From PBB1 sp043738425 (lineage in GTDB: Bacteria; Pseudomonadota; Gammaproteobacteria; Burkholderiales; Burkholderiaceae_C), in assembly GCA_043738425.1 (NCBI GenBank), contig JAYUGJ010000015.1, forward strand, positions 51,323-115,322: DNA of 64,000 bases. The letters run 5' to 3'. The notes below the pieces were generated by a model. It was not told the origin of the DNA. It saw only the letters and a program-made list of their open reading frames with translations, and made no database searches. This document shows positions 41,590 to 50,100 of the stretch, in pieces; positions within the stretch are counted from its first letter, which is position 1, and each line of letters starts with the position of its first letter. The position numbers were made by a program, and so were the translations under genes.

Positions 41590-42360
41590 ATGAGCAACAA
41601 AATTTTGTTCGGCTTTCACGCCGTCACCGTTCGGCTTAAGACCACGCCGAAGTCGGTGGTGGAAATTCACCTCGACACCTCGCGACGTGACCAGCGCATG
41701 CGCCAGTTCATCGAGCGTTGCACTGCGGCAGGTTCGAAGCTGATCGACAGCGACGACGACCGCCTGCAAAAAATGTGTGGCACGCACCGGCACCAAGGCG
41801 TGGTGGCGCGGGTCGAGCCGGTGGCGCTCAGCCGCTCGCTCGACGACACGCTCGACGACTTGGATGCGATCGACGGCACGCCTTTGCTGTTGGTGCTCGA
41901 CGGCATTACCGACCCGCACAACCTGGGTGCCTGTTTGCGGGTCGCCGATGGCGTCGGCGCGCACGCGGTGATCGCGCCAAAAGACCACGCGGTGGGCGTC
42001 AACGCCACCGTGGCCAAAGTCTCCAGCGGCGCGTCCGACACGGTGCCGTATTTCATGGTCACCAACCTCGCGCGCACGCTCAACGAATTGAAGGACCGCA
42101 ACATCCGCGTCATCGGTACCTCGGGCACCGCTACCCAATCGCTGTACGACATCGACCTCACCGGTCCGATTGCGCTGGTGCTCGGCGCCGAAGGCGCGGG
42201 CATGCGCCAACTGACCAGCAAAACCTGCGACGAATTGATCTGCGTGCCGATGGCCGGCGCGGTGGAAAGCTTGAACGTGTCGGTTGCCAGCGGCGTGTGT
42301 TTGTACGAAGCGCTGCGCCAGCGGCGGGCCCAAGAAACCAACAAAGGATCTGCCACATGA
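41590..42360 (+). CDS. rlmB: 23S rRNA (guanosine-2251-2'-O)-methyltransferase
   Basis: RlmB methylates G2251 of the peptidyl-transferase loop. The 256-residue SPOUT enzyme starts MSNKILFGFHAVTVRLKTTP with the N-terminal substrate-binding domain, then LLVLDGITDPHNLGACLRVA with the catalytic N-L-G region, IALVLGAEGAGMRQL and V-P-M-A-G-A-V-E-S-L-N-V-S-V-A. All motifs are intact. The gene overlaps the following small lipoprotein by ATGA, so they are probably translated together. Confidence 0.96.
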   Translation: MSNKILFGFHAVTVRLKTTPKSVVEIHLDTSRRDQRMRQFIERCTAAGSKLIDSDDDRLQKMCGTHRHQGVVARVEPVALSRSLDDTLDDLDAIDGTPLLLVLDGITDPHNLGACLRVADGVGAHAVIAPKDHAVGVNATVAKVSSGASDTVPYFMVTNLARTLNELKDRNIRVIGTSGTATQSLYDIDLTGPIALVLGAEGAGMRQLTSKTCDELICVPMAGAVESLNVSVASGVCLYEALRQRRAQETNKGSAT

Positions 42361-42716
42361 CAAACCAACGCGCCATGCGCAGAACACTCACCGTGATTGC
42401 CGGCACCGCTGCTGCGCTGTGGCTGGTCGCATGCACGCAAGAGCGGCAAAACCAAATCAAACGCGACATCCAAAACTGGACCGGCACCAACGGCGTGTTG
42501 GAGGTTTACGGCAGCGACAAAGTCGTCAAGCGTTTCTTGAAAATCGACAAGCTGTCGACCGCGTTAGGTACCGACGACAACGCCCCGCGCGCATACCGTT
42601 TTGGCTACGGCGTGCTCGATGAAAACAACAACGGGCTGGCCGACGAGGGCGAAAAACGCGTCTACTTCGAAGTCAGCGACTACACGCACTACGTGTTTTT
42701 CGAGAACCCGCGCTGA
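42357..42716 (+). CDS. Hypothetical lipoprotein cotranslated with rlmB
   Basis: I do not recognise the family. The 119-residue product starts MTNQRAMRRTLTVIAGTAAA and has a lipobox-like LVAC near 24-27. The mature part carries an EF-hand-like acidic loop D-E-N-N-N-G-L-A-D-E-G-E near 88-99 and ends in S-D-Y-T-H-Y-V-F-F-E. The loop suggests calcium binding but lacks a confirmed helix pair. AAAGGA precedes the ATG. The overlap with rlmB (ATGA) is notable, since a lipoprotein is not an expected partner of an rRNA methyltransferase. Confidence 0.75.
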   Translation: MTNQRAMRRTLTVIAGTAAALWLVACTQERQNQIKRDIQNWTGTNGVLEVYGSDKVVKRFLKIDKLSTALGTDDNAPRAYRFGYGVLDENNNGLADEGEKRVYFEVSDYTHYVFFENPR

Positions 42717-42744
42717 GGCCGACGCTCCGCACCACTGGACGCCC

Positions 42745-43746
42745 TTAAGCCTGCGCCCAAAAAACCGCAAACCAGCCATTGGTATCGACCCAGCACTGGC
42801 TGCGACTAAAACCTGCGGCTTGCAACAGTGCGGTGAAACTGTCGGTGCTGTACTTGTAGGAATTTTCGGTGTGCAGCCGTTCAGCGCGGGCAAACCGGCG
42901 CTCGCCGTCGGGCCAGCGCACGGTCAACGCATGGCGCGCTTCCAGGTGCATTTCAATGCGTGACTCGGCGGTGTTGAACCACGCCACATGCCGCCAGTCG
43001 CGCGGGTTGAAGTCGCTGCCGATCAGGTGATTCAGGTGGCGCAGCAGGTTCAGGTTGAATGCTGCGGTAACGCCCAACGCATCGTCGTAAGCGGGTTCCA
43101 GCAGGTCGACCGGCTTGACCAGGTCAACACCTATCAACAAGCCGCCACCAACGGCTTGTCGCTGCACGCCATGCAGAAAATGGGTCGCGGCAGCCGGCGT
43201 GAAATTGCCGATGCTCGAACCGGGGTAGAAAAACACCGGCCGGCCTTGCACGGTGTCGGCCGGCAGCTCCACGGTGGTCGAAAAATCAAGCCCCAACCCC
43301 AGCACATCGAGCGCCGGATGGCGGCGCTGTACTTCGGCCACTGCGTCTTCCAAAAATTCGACCGATATGTCGACCGCGACATAGCGCACGGGCTGCAGTG
43401 ACGGGATCAAACGCAGCGCCTTGGCGCAGTTGCCTGCGCCCAGATCGATCAAGGTGCCGACCGCTCCGACCGCCGCGGCAATGGCCTGCGCCTGGCCTGA
43501 AAAAATGGCGGCTTCGGTGCGCGTGGGGTAGTACTCGGTGAGCTCGGTGATGGCCTCGAACAAACGCGAGCCGAGGCTGTCGTACAAAAACTTCGGTGAG
43601 GTGTGCGCCTGCGCGGCCACCAAGCCTGCGATCAGCTCGCGGCGCGCCGCAGCGGGGTCGTTGCGGTGCAGTTGCACCAAGCGGCTGCCGGCCCGATCGG
43701 CGGCCGATGGTGGTGCGGTGGTGGGGTGCGATTCAGGTGAACTCAC
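42745..43746 (-). CDS. egtD: L-histidine N-alpha-methyltransferase (EgtD)
   Basis: EgtD trimethylates histidine to hercynine, the first step of ergothioneine synthesis. Motifs: TSPKFLYDSLGSRLFEAI, ELTEYYPTRTEAAIF, LIDLGAGNCAKALRLIP (SAM site), FFYPGSSIGNFTP, and the late HTENSYKYS. About 333 residues from GTG 43746, near the family length of 320; upstream ATGs at 43839 and 43830 would add low-conservation residues. No egtB is in the window, so the pathway cannot be confirmed here. It diverges from coaBC. Confidence 0.88.
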   Translation of the reverse strand: MSSPESHPTTAPPSAADRAGSRLVQLHRNDPAAARRELIAGLVAAQAHTSPKFLYDSLGSRLFEAITELTEYYPTRTEAAIFSGQAQAIAAAVGAVGTLIDLGAGNCAKALRLIPSLQPVRYVAVDISVEFLEDAVAEVQRRHPALDVLGLGLDFSTTVELPADTVQGRPVFFYPGSSIGNFTPAAATHFLHGVQRQAVGGGLLIGVDLVKPVDLLEPAYDDALGVTAAFNLNLLRHLNHLIGSDFNPRDWRHVAWFNTAESRIEMHLEARHALTVRWPDGERRFARAERLHTENSYKYSTDSFTALLQAAGFSRSQCWVDTNGWFAVFWAQA

Positions 43747-43892
43747 TGCGGCTTTCAAATGGGGCTGGACCGCCCGGCGATGCGCATTGTGTTGCCTCGG
43801 CAGCAACCCCAGGCCGCCCCGATAATTCATCGGCAGCAAGTGCGGCCGCCGTGATGTTTGTTCTGCGCCTGCGCCAACCCGAGTGCCACGCC

Positions 43893-45167
43893 ATGATCGC
43901 CCATTCCACCTTACCCAGCGCAGGCGTTCATGCGCTCAGCGGTCGCCACATCGTGCTGGGCTTGTCGGGTGGTATCGCTTGCTACAAGTCGGCCGAGCTG
44001 GCGCGTACGCTGGTCAAAGCGGGTGCTGCGGTGCAGGTGGTGATGACCGAATCAGCGGCGCAATTCATCACCCCGGCGACGATGCAAGCGCTGTCCGGGC
44101 GCGAGGTTTTCAGCAGCACCTGGGACCCGCGCGCGGCCGACGGCACCGCCAACGGCATGGCGCACATCAACCTGACGCGCGCCGCCGATGCGGTGCTGGT
44201 GGCACCGGCCAGCGCCGACTTTCTGGCCCGTTTGCTGCACGGCCGGGCCGATGATTTACTGAGCCTGCTGTGCCTCGCCCGGCCCATGGAAACCTGCCCG
44301 CTGATGGTGGCACCGGCAATGAACCGCGAGATGTTGGCGCACCCGGCAACGCAGCGCAACCTGGCGCAGCTGCGCGCTGATGGCACACATATTTTCGGGC
44401 CGGCCCACGGCGACCAGGCCTGCGGCGAAGTCGGCGATGGGCGCATGCTGGAGCCCGACGAATTGCTCGACGCCGTGGTGGCGTTTTTTCAGCCAAAGAC
44501 GCTGGCCGGCAAACGCGTGTTGATCACCGCCGGGCCGACCTTCGAGCCGATCGACCCGGTGCGCGGCATTACCAATCTGTCCAGCGGCAAGATGGGTTTC
44601 GCTGTGGCCCGCGCGGCGGTTGAAGCGGGTGCCGATGTCACGCTGGTGGCCGGTCCGGTGGCGCTGGCCACGCCGCGCGGCGCGCGCCGCATCGATGTGC
44701 AAACCGCGGCGCAAATGTTCGATGCGGTGGTGCCGCAAGCAGCCGGTCACGATGTGTTTATTGCGACCGCGGCGGTAGCCGATTGGCGTGTCGCGGCGGT
44801 GGCTGATCGCAAGATCAAGAAACACGGTGGCAGTGCAGCGCCGCAGTTGTGCTTGATAGAAAACCCCGACATCTTGGCGGTGGTGGCGCGGCGTGCAGCC
44901 ATCGACGGCGGGCCGTTTTGTGTCGGCTTCGCAGCGGAAACCCACGACCTGTTGGCGCATGCGCGCGACAAGCTCGAACGCAAGCAGGTGCGGTTGATCG
45001 TCGGTAATCTGGGCCCAGCCACCTTCGGGCGTGACGACAACACCCTGCTGCTGGTCGACGCGCACGGCCACCGCGAGCTGCCGCACGCCGACAAGCTGAC
45101 GTTGGCGCGCGCCTTGATCGCCGACATTGCCCAGCGGCTGGCCGCCACGCCGAAAGCCCGCGCATGA
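43893..45167 (+). CDS. coaBC: CoaBC: phosphopantothenoylcysteine decarboxylase / phosphopantothenate-cysteine ligase
   Basis: A bifunctional coenzyme A enzyme of 424 residues. The CoaC flavin-binding part begins HIVLGLSGGIACYKSAELAR, with P-A-M-N-R-E-M for the active site. The CoaB part starts near KRVLITAGPTFEPIDPVRGI and has TNLSSGKMGFAVARAAVEAG, the CTP site. The ATG at 43893 is chosen over one at 43857, which lacks a ribosome site. The stop overlaps dut by ATGA, an arrangement common in bacteria. Confidence 0.96.
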   Translation: MIAHSTLPSAGVHALSGRHIVLGLSGGIACYKSAELARTLVKAGAAVQVVMTESAAQFITPATMQALSGREVFSSTWDPRAADGTANGMAHINLTRAADAVLVAPASADFLARLLHGRADDLLSLLCLARPMETCPLMVAPAMNREMLAHPATQRNLAQLRADGTHIFGPAHGDQACGEVGDGRMLEPDELLDAVVAFFQPKTLAGKRVLITAGPTFEPIDPVRGITNLSSGKMGFAVARAAVEAGADVTLVAGPVALATPRGARRIDVQTAAQMFDAVVPQAAGHDVFIATAAVADWRVAAVADRKIKKHGGSAAPQLCLIENPDILAVVARRAAIDGGPFCVGFAAETHDLLAHARDKLERKQVRLIVGNLGPATFGRDDNTLLLVDAHGHRELPHADKLTLARALIADIAQRLAATPKARA

Positions 45168-45625
45168 CAAGCCAACTGATGACGATCGATGTGAAAGTGC
45201 TCGACCAGCGCCTGGCGAACGCGCTGCCGAGTCGTGCCACACCGGGCAGCGCGGGGCTGGATTTGCGCGCGTGTATCGACGCGCCGTTGGTGATCGAGCC
45301 GGGTCAAACGCAGCTGATTGCCACCGGGCTGGCAATGCACATCGGTAACCCGAATCTGGCGGCGATGATCTTGCCGCGTTCCGGTTTAGGCCACAAACAC
45401 GGCATCGTGTTAGGCAACCTGGTCGGCCTGATCGATTCGGACTACCAAGGTCCGTTGATGGTGAGTTGCTGGAACCGCAGCGCGGCGGCCTACACCGTGC
45501 AACCGATGGAACGCATAGCGCAACTCGTCATCGTGCCGGTAGTGCAGGCCGAGTTTCAGCAGGTCGATTCATTCGACACCACCGACCGTGGCGAGGGCGG
45601 GTTCGGCTCCACCGGCGGGGAGTGA
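45164..45625 (+). CDS. dut: Deoxyuridine 5'-triphosphate nucleotidohydrolase
   Basis: dUTPase destroys dUTP to keep uracil out of DNA and supply dUMP. The 153-residue subunit has all five motifs: PGSAGLDLRACID, LPRSGLGHKHGIVLGN (with the S-G-L), GLIDSDYQGPL, M-E-R-I-A-Q-L-V-I, and the C-terminal RGEGGFGSTG. It should form the usual trimer. Start ATG overlaps the coaBC stop. Confidence 0.97.
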   Translation: MTSQLMTIDVKVLDQRLANALPSRATPGSAGLDLRACIDAPLVIEPGQTQLIATGLAMHIGNPNLAAMILPRSGLGHKHGIVLGNLVGLIDSDYQGPLMVSCWNRSAAAYTVQPMERIAQLVIVPVVQAEFQQVDSFDTTDRGEGGFGSTGGE

Positions 45626-45746
45626 CGCGCGAACAGGGTCCACAAAACGCTGCGGCGAGGTGCATTGTTTAAGGACGTTCGCGCAGCCCTACGTGACTGA
45701 CGTTCGGACTTCGAAAGCGCAGCGCGCCGGGCCAAATCGAATCGCT

Positions 45747-46268
45747 TCAGTGCAAGTGCGCTGCGGTCGGCCCGAGGTTGATCACGCTGAACGCTGGCAG
45801 GCCGACGCTGCCCGAGGCGACCTCGTCCGCGGTGGCGGCGCGTACTGCGCACACCTTCAAGTGCACCCGCAGCGCCAACCCCGCCAGCGGGTGGTTGCCG
45901 TCGAGCACCACATGGGTCGGGTACAGCTCGGTGACGACGTACACAACGTTGGTCGGCATGTCCGGTGTCAACGCACCGTCAGGCACGCCGTCGAACTGCA
46001 TGCCGACTGCTACGTTGTCAGGAAACAGCGCGCGCGCTTCGAAAAAAACCAGCTGCGCGTTGTAGTCGCCGAATGCGTGCTCGGGTTCCAAATGCAGTGA
46101 GGCTTCGAAGCCGGTGGTTTGGTCGAGCAGCGCGGCTTCGACTTTTTCCAGCAATTCGGCGCCGCCAAAGAAAAACTCGACCGGCTGCGCCAACTCGTCG
46201 ATCGGCTGGCCCTGACCGTCTTCCAGACGCCAGGTCAGCGCCACCACGCAGGGGATGTGAATTTGCAT
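45747..46268 (-). CDS. slyD: SlyD-like FKBP-type peptidyl-prolyl isomerase
   Basis: A 173-residue cytoplasmic isomerase and chaperone. It begins MQIHIPCVVALTWRLEDGQG; the longer frame upstream is antisense to roxA and rejected. The FKBP pocket and the insert-in-flap (IF) domain are seen as PVEFFFGGAELLEKVEAALL, then HLEPEHAFGDYN, and DGNHPLAGLALRVHLKV is the SlyD hallmark. The His-rich metal-binding tail of E. coli SlyD is missing; the protein stops at A-H-L-H. It diverges from roxA over 67 bases. Confidence 0.92.
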   Translation of the reverse strand: MQIHIPCVVALTWRLEDGQGQPIDELAQPVEFFFGGAELLEKVEAALLDQTTGFEASLHLEPEHAFGDYNAQLVFFEARALFPDNVAVGMQFDGVPDGALTPDMPTNVVYVVTELYPTHVVLDGNHPLAGLALRVHLKVCAVRAATADEVASGSVGLPAFSVINLGPTAAHLH

Positions 46269-46335
46269 CAAGAAATCATCGCATACGCAGGCCGCCCAGG
46301 GGCCGTGCGCGATACGGCCGTAGACAATGCGCGGC

Positions 46336-47520
46336 ATGCCTATCGACACTCCCAATGCGCTGCTCGGCGGCTTGACGCCGCGCTCGTTTATGCGCCGCCA
46401 TTGGCAAAAAAAACCACTGCTGATTCGCGGCGCGCTGTCCGCCAACTCGTCGTTTGAAGGGCCGTCCGAATCAGCACCTGGCAGCGCACTGGCGCAGTCA
46501 CCGCTGGACCGCGCGGCGTTGTTTGCGCTGGCGGCTTGCGACGGCGTTGAATCGCGTTTGATCGCGCGCAGCCCGACGACCTGGACGTTGCGCCACGGGC
46601 CGTTCACCCGCCGCCAGCTGCCGCCGCTGTCGCGACCTGGCTGGACGCTGCTGGTGCAAGGCGTGGACCTGCATTCGGCGGCCGCGCATCGGCTGCTCGC
46701 GCGGTTTCGATTTGCGCCGGACGCGCGGCTCGACGACGTAATGATTTCGTATGCCACCAACGGTGGCGGCGTCGGCCCGCATGTTGATTCGTACGATGTG
46801 TTTTTGCTGCAACTCAAAGGGCGACGCCGTTGGCGCATAGGCCGTGTGACCGATGCCACGTTGCAGCCGGCTGTGCCGTTGAAGATTTTGCAAAACTTCA
46901 ATCCCGAGCACGAGTGGACGCTCGATGCGGGCGACATGCTGTACCTGCCGCCGCGCTGGGCCCATGACGGCGTGGCCGATGGCGAATGCATCACCGCGTC
47001 GATTGGGTTTCGTGCGCCGACCCGCGCCGAAGTCGCAAGCGAAGTACTGCAGCGCCTGTTGGATGGCGCAGACGACGCTGCGTCCAGCGGAGGTGCTCGC
47101 TACCGTGATGTGGCACAGAACGCAACCGATCAGCCGGCGCACATTCCGGCCGCACTTTCCGAGTTCGCCAGCGCCGCGGTGAAGCGCATGGTCAATGACC
47201 CGCAAGCGCTGCAGTGTTCGCTCGGCGAGTGGTTGAGTGAGCCGCGGCCGCAGACCTGGTTCGACCAGGTCGATGCGTTGACGGGGCGCTGTGCGGTGGC
47301 GCTGGATCGGCGCACCCGCATGCTGTACGACGACCGCCACATCTTCATCAACGGTGAATCGTTTGTCGCGTCCGGGCGTGATGCGGCGCTGATGCGGCAG
47401 CTGGCCGACCAGCGCGCACTCAATGCAGCACAGATCGCCAAGCTCGCGCCTGACGCCTGGGAGTTGCTGCAATCGTGGGCGTTTCAAGGCTGGCTGCACG
47501 CCGCAATCGACGCGGCTTGA
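46336..47520 (+). CDS. roxA: Ribosomal protein uL16 3-hydroxylase (RoxA/YcfD), JmjC cupin
   Basis: A 2-oxoglutarate/Fe(II) oxygenase that hydroxylates arginine 81 of uL16. The opening TPNALLGGLTPRSFMRRHWQ is the YcfD signature. The iron triad is H-x-D in GGVGPHVDSYDVFLLQ, plus the histidine in RWAHDGVADGE. The C-terminal winged-helix-like domain follows. ATG 46336 starts the conserved part; ATG 46327 would add only three residues. About 394 residues, in the family range. It lies divergent from slyD, a common betaproteobacterial pair. Confidence 0.93.
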   Translation: MPIDTPNALLGGLTPRSFMRRHWQKKPLLIRGALSANSSFEGPSESAPGSALAQSPLDRAALFALAACDGVESRLIARSPTTWTLRHGPFTRRQLPPLSRPGWTLLVQGVDLHSAAAHRLLARFRFAPDARLDDVMISYATNGGGVGPHVDSYDVFLLQLKGRRRWRIGRVTDATLQPAVPLKILQNFNPEHEWTLDAGDMLYLPPRWAHDGVADGECITASIGFRAPTRAEVASEVLQRLLDGADDAASSGGARYRDVAQNATDQPAHIPAALSEFASAAVKRMVNDPQALQCSLGEWLSEPRPQTWFDQVDALTGRCAVALDRRTRMLYDDRHIFINGESFVASGRDAALMRQLADQRALNAAQIAKLAPDAWELLQSWAFQGWLHAAIDAA

Positions 47521-47613
47521 CGACCCATGCGCGGTTGACGCGCCCGGTCGGGTGCAGACAAACTTCTCGCACCGCGGCCGCACGCGCCGTGGTCAACAAC
47601 CAGGGGCCCCCAC

Positions 47614-48132
47614 ATGAATGCGACACCACCCAGCTCTGAAACCGGCAACACGCTTGAACCCCGCGTGTTTGAGGGTCGCGGTGCGTTCCAGGCGGCAGTG
47701 CGCGAGGCGTTTGCCAGCATCGCCGACGCAGGCCCGCGCGAGATGTGGATGTGCGACGAAGACTTCGCCGATTGGCCGCTCAACGAGGTGCAGGTGGTAG
47801 CGCAGTTGTCGCGGTGGGCCCGCGGTGGGCGCCAATGCACGGTGTTGGCGTTGAATTACGACCGCGTGCCGCAGCTGCATCCGCGTTGGGTGCAGTGGCG
47901 TCGCCAGCAAGGCCATGTGGTGACGTGTCGCGCGCCTGAGGAGGTCGACGTGGCGCGGTTGCCGTGCGTGCTGTTGGCCCCGGGTGTGGTGACGCTGCGT
48001 TTGGTCGACCGCGTTCGGTTCCGCGGCTCGCTATCGACCGGGCCGGCAGACGCGTTCCGTGAGCGCGAACATATTGATGCACTTTTGCAACGTTCAGTCG
48101 ACGCGTTCCCCGCGAGCACGCTGGGCCTCTAA
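47614..48132 (+). CDS. Conserved hypothetical protein (DUF7931-like)
   Basis: A 172-residue cytoplasmic protein without signal or membrane segments. F-E-G-R-G-A-F-Q-A-A-V-R-E-A near 19-32, REMWMCDEDFADWPLNE near 42-58, and R-V-R-F-R-G-S-L at 133-140 match an uncharacterised Burkholderiales family I associate with DUF7931. An HKD-like or phospholipase-D-like fold is possible but the H-x-K motif is not visible. It stands between roxA and the Ala-repeat lipoprotein with ordinary gaps. Confidence 0.7.
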   Translation: MNATPPSSETGNTLEPRVFEGRGAFQAAVREAFASIADAGPREMWMCDEDFADWPLNEVQVVAQLSRWARGGRQCTVLALNYDRVPQLHPRWVQWRRQQGHVVTCRAPEEVDVARLPCVLLAPGVVTLRLVDRVRFRGSLSTGPADAFREREHIDALLQRSVDAFPASTLGL

Positions 48133-48273
48133 CCGTAAACCCTAACCCCACCTATACTTCGGCGCTGTAGTGAATGGCGTTTCGATGCTTTTTACTCTCG
48201 AGTTTCGGGCTCGCTCTGTTGTAGACAGCTCTCGACCTTCCCCCTTATCGACCATTTTGAATTGAGGATGAAC

Positions 48274-48657
48274 ATGAACAAGTCACTCGTATTGGCTACG
48301 TTGGTTGCTGCTGTTGCACTCGCTGCCTGTGGCAAAAAAGAAGACATCATGAATTCCGTTGGCTCAGCCGCTTCTGCCGCTGCCGTGCCAGCCATCGCTG
48401 CAGTAACCGCTGCGGCCGCTTCTGCTGTTGACACCGCTGCTTCAGCTGCAACTGACGGCGTCATGGGCGCTGCCTCTGCTGCCGCCGCAGGTGCCATGAC
48501 GGCGGGTGGATCGGTCGACGCAGCAAAAGACGCTGCCGCAAATGCTGCCAATGCCGCTGGCGATGCTGCCAAAGACGCCGCTGCCAAGGCTGCAGACGCT
48601 GCCAAAGACGCAGCTGGCAAAGCAGTCGACGCTGCCAAGGATGCGGTCAAGAAGTAA
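48274..48657 (+). CDS. Ala/Lys/Asp-repeat lipoprotein, LEA-like
   Basis: A 127-residue lipoprotein: MNKSLVLATLVAAVALAACG, with lipidated cysteine C19. GAGGAT six bases upstream decides this ATG over a TTG twelve bases earlier. The first half is Ala-rich with no charge (SAASAAAVPAIAAVTAAAAS); the second is a run of imperfect 11-residue units, A-A-K-D-A-A-x-K-A-A-D, which resembles LEA group 3 and phasin-type amphipathic helices. Such helices fold on drying or on membranes. A strong terminator follows, so it is probably a monocistronic, abundant envelope protein. Confidence 0.85.
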   Translation: MNKSLVLATLVAAVALAACGKKEDIMNSVGSAASAAAVPAIAAVTAAAASAVDTAASAATDGVMGAASAAAAGAMTAGGSVDAAKDAAANAANAAGDAAKDAAAKAADAAKDAAGKAVDAAKDAVKK

Positions 48658-48675
48658 TCAGCTTCGCACCGATTG

Positions 48676-48702
48676 AAAAAGCCACCCTCGGGTGGCTTTT
48701 TT
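48676..48702 (+). terminator. Rho-independent terminator of the LEA-like lipoprotein gene
   Basis: A perfect 7-bp stem (GCCACCC at 48681-48687 and GGGTGGC at 48690-48696) with a 2-base loop follows an A-run and is followed by TTTTTT. It starts 19 bases after the lipoprotein stop. Confidence 0.93.
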
Positions 48703-48772
48703 CATGGCGATTCGCTGGTCGACGGTGCCGTGCGGTTGCCTGCCAACCGCAGCGGCAAGCAACCGCAGCGGG

Positions 48773-49978
48773 TCACTTCAAATCTTCAACCAGCAATGCC
48801 GCGATGCGCGTTCCCACGGTGCCGTTTTCTGGCGCACCTTCGGCGCTGAGCACGCTGACGGTAGTCCGCTCGCCGGCACTTTTCACCTGCACTCGGTAAC
48901 GCGCGACATTTTTAGGGTCGGTTTTATCGCCACCAAAGTTGAACAGCTTCTTCAAGAAACCGGGCTCTTCTTTGTTGACCGGCGCTGACGATCCGTCGGC
49001 GTAACGAACAAAGTAGGTGCCTTTCATGCGGTCGCGGTCTTCGACCGTGAAACCGCTGCGGTCGAGTGCCACGCCCACGCGCCGCCATGCGCGCTCGAAC
49101 CCCTCGTCGACTTCGAGCGCCGCGGCCGATCCGGTCACCATGCGGGCCCGTGCCGACAACGGCGCACCGCTGGCCACCATTGCCTTGGCTTGCTCTTCTT
49201 TGGCACCGAGTTTGAGCAGCAAGCGGCGCAGCATTTCCACTTCCAACTCCGGATCGGCCGGGCGTGGCTGCCATACGGTGCTGTCTTTTTGGGTGCCGGT
49301 GGCCACTTCGATCATGCCGCGGTGGCTCATGTAGATCTCGCTTCCCGTCGGCGTGCGTTCAAGCCGGGTGCGAAATTTATCGCGCTCGCCGGTTGAATAC
49401 ACCGAGTCGAAAACACGACCGATGGTGGAGCGTATGAAGTCTTGCGGCAGCTTGGCGCGGTTTTCCGCCCACTCAGTTTCCATCACGCCGACGTCGGCCT
49501 GATCGACCGCCAGCACGAAGCCACGTTCTTGCCAAAACGTTTTCAGCAGCGGCCACAGCTGTTCGGCGGGCATCGCCGTCACCAGCCAGCGGTCGTTGCC
49601 GCTGCGGTCGATGCGCAGGTTGGCGTCGCCGCCAGCGGCAATGGTCGGTACCGCTGCGTTGCTGACGGTGCCCGACTGGTAGGTGGCAGCACTGAAGGTG
49701 CCGTTTTCGTCTTGCGGCAGGAACCGCGAGTCGCGCGACAGCTGCGTCAGATCGGGCGGCACCTCGAGCGTGGGTGTTTTCACCGCGCCGCTTTTGTAAT
49801 CGACCTTGTCACCCGACAACAAACCTTCCGTGGATGTGCAGCCGGTCAGGCCTGTCAGGCCGATCAGGCCGGTGGAGCCGATCACCAACAACGCGCCAGT
49901 GACCGAGCGTGGCGCCAGCATGCCCGCATGCGAATTGCGAGCGCGACGCGCCGAACGGTTGAGTTGTGTATCGATCAC
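48773..49978 (-). CDS. bamC: Outer-membrane assembly lipoprotein BamC
   Basis: BamC is a lipoprotein of the beta-barrel assembly machine. The protein has a signal segment with lipobox LTGC (GLIGLTGLTGC), then DYKSGAVKTPTLEVPPDLTQ, the BamC unstructured N-terminal segment that clasps BamD, and two helix-grip domains with LRIDRSGNDRWLVTAMPAEQ and LDRSGFTVEDRDRMKGTYFV. About 401 residues from GTG 49978, chosen for its GGAG; an ATG at 49921 would give a more normal signal length but has no ribosome site. It follows dapA, the classical partner order. Confidence 0.9.
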   Translation of the reverse strand: MIDTQLNRSARRARNSHAGMLAPRSVTGALLVIGSTGLIGLTGLTGCTSTEGLLSGDKVDYKSGAVKTPTLEVPPDLTQLSRDSRFLPQDENGTFSAATYQSGTVSNAAVPTIAAGGDANLRIDRSGNDRWLVTAMPAEQLWPLLKTFWQERGFVLAVDQADVGVMETEWAENRAKLPQDFIRSTIGRVFDSVYSTGERDKFRTRLERTPTGSEIYMSHRGMIEVATGTQKDSTVWQPRPADPELEVEMLRRLLLKLGAKEEQAKAMVASGAPLSARARMVTGSAAALEVDEGFERAWRRVGVALDRSGFTVEDRDRMKGTYFVRYADGSSAPVNKEEPGFLKKLFNFGGDKTDPKNVARYRVQVKSAGERTTVSVLSAEGAPENGTVGTRIAALLVEDLK

Positions 49979-49987
49979 GTGGTGGAT

Positions 49988-49991
49988 CTCC
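49988..49991 (-). promoter_or_regulatory. Shine-Dalgarno site selecting the GTG start of bamC
   Basis: GGAG (on the minus strand) stands 9 bases before the GTG at 49978. The competing ATG at 49921 lacks any such site. Confidence 0.5.
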
Positions 49992-50100
49992 AGGAAGCGG
50001 GCCGCACGAAGTGGGCGGCATGTAGGGCGCGGTAGGCGATGGCAAAGCCGCAGCCAACCAACCAGGCCGGCAGCATCAGAAATCAGTCGGCGCAAGCGCT

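Noticed and set aside
43596..43892. N-terminal extension of coaBC
   Set aside because: The extra codons are antisense to egtD and absent from the CoaBC family; ATG 43893 fits.
48153..48158. TATACT as a -10 promoter element for the LEA-like lipoprotein
   Set aside because: The -35 at normal spacing (TAACCG) is poor, so I do not call a promoter from sequence alone.
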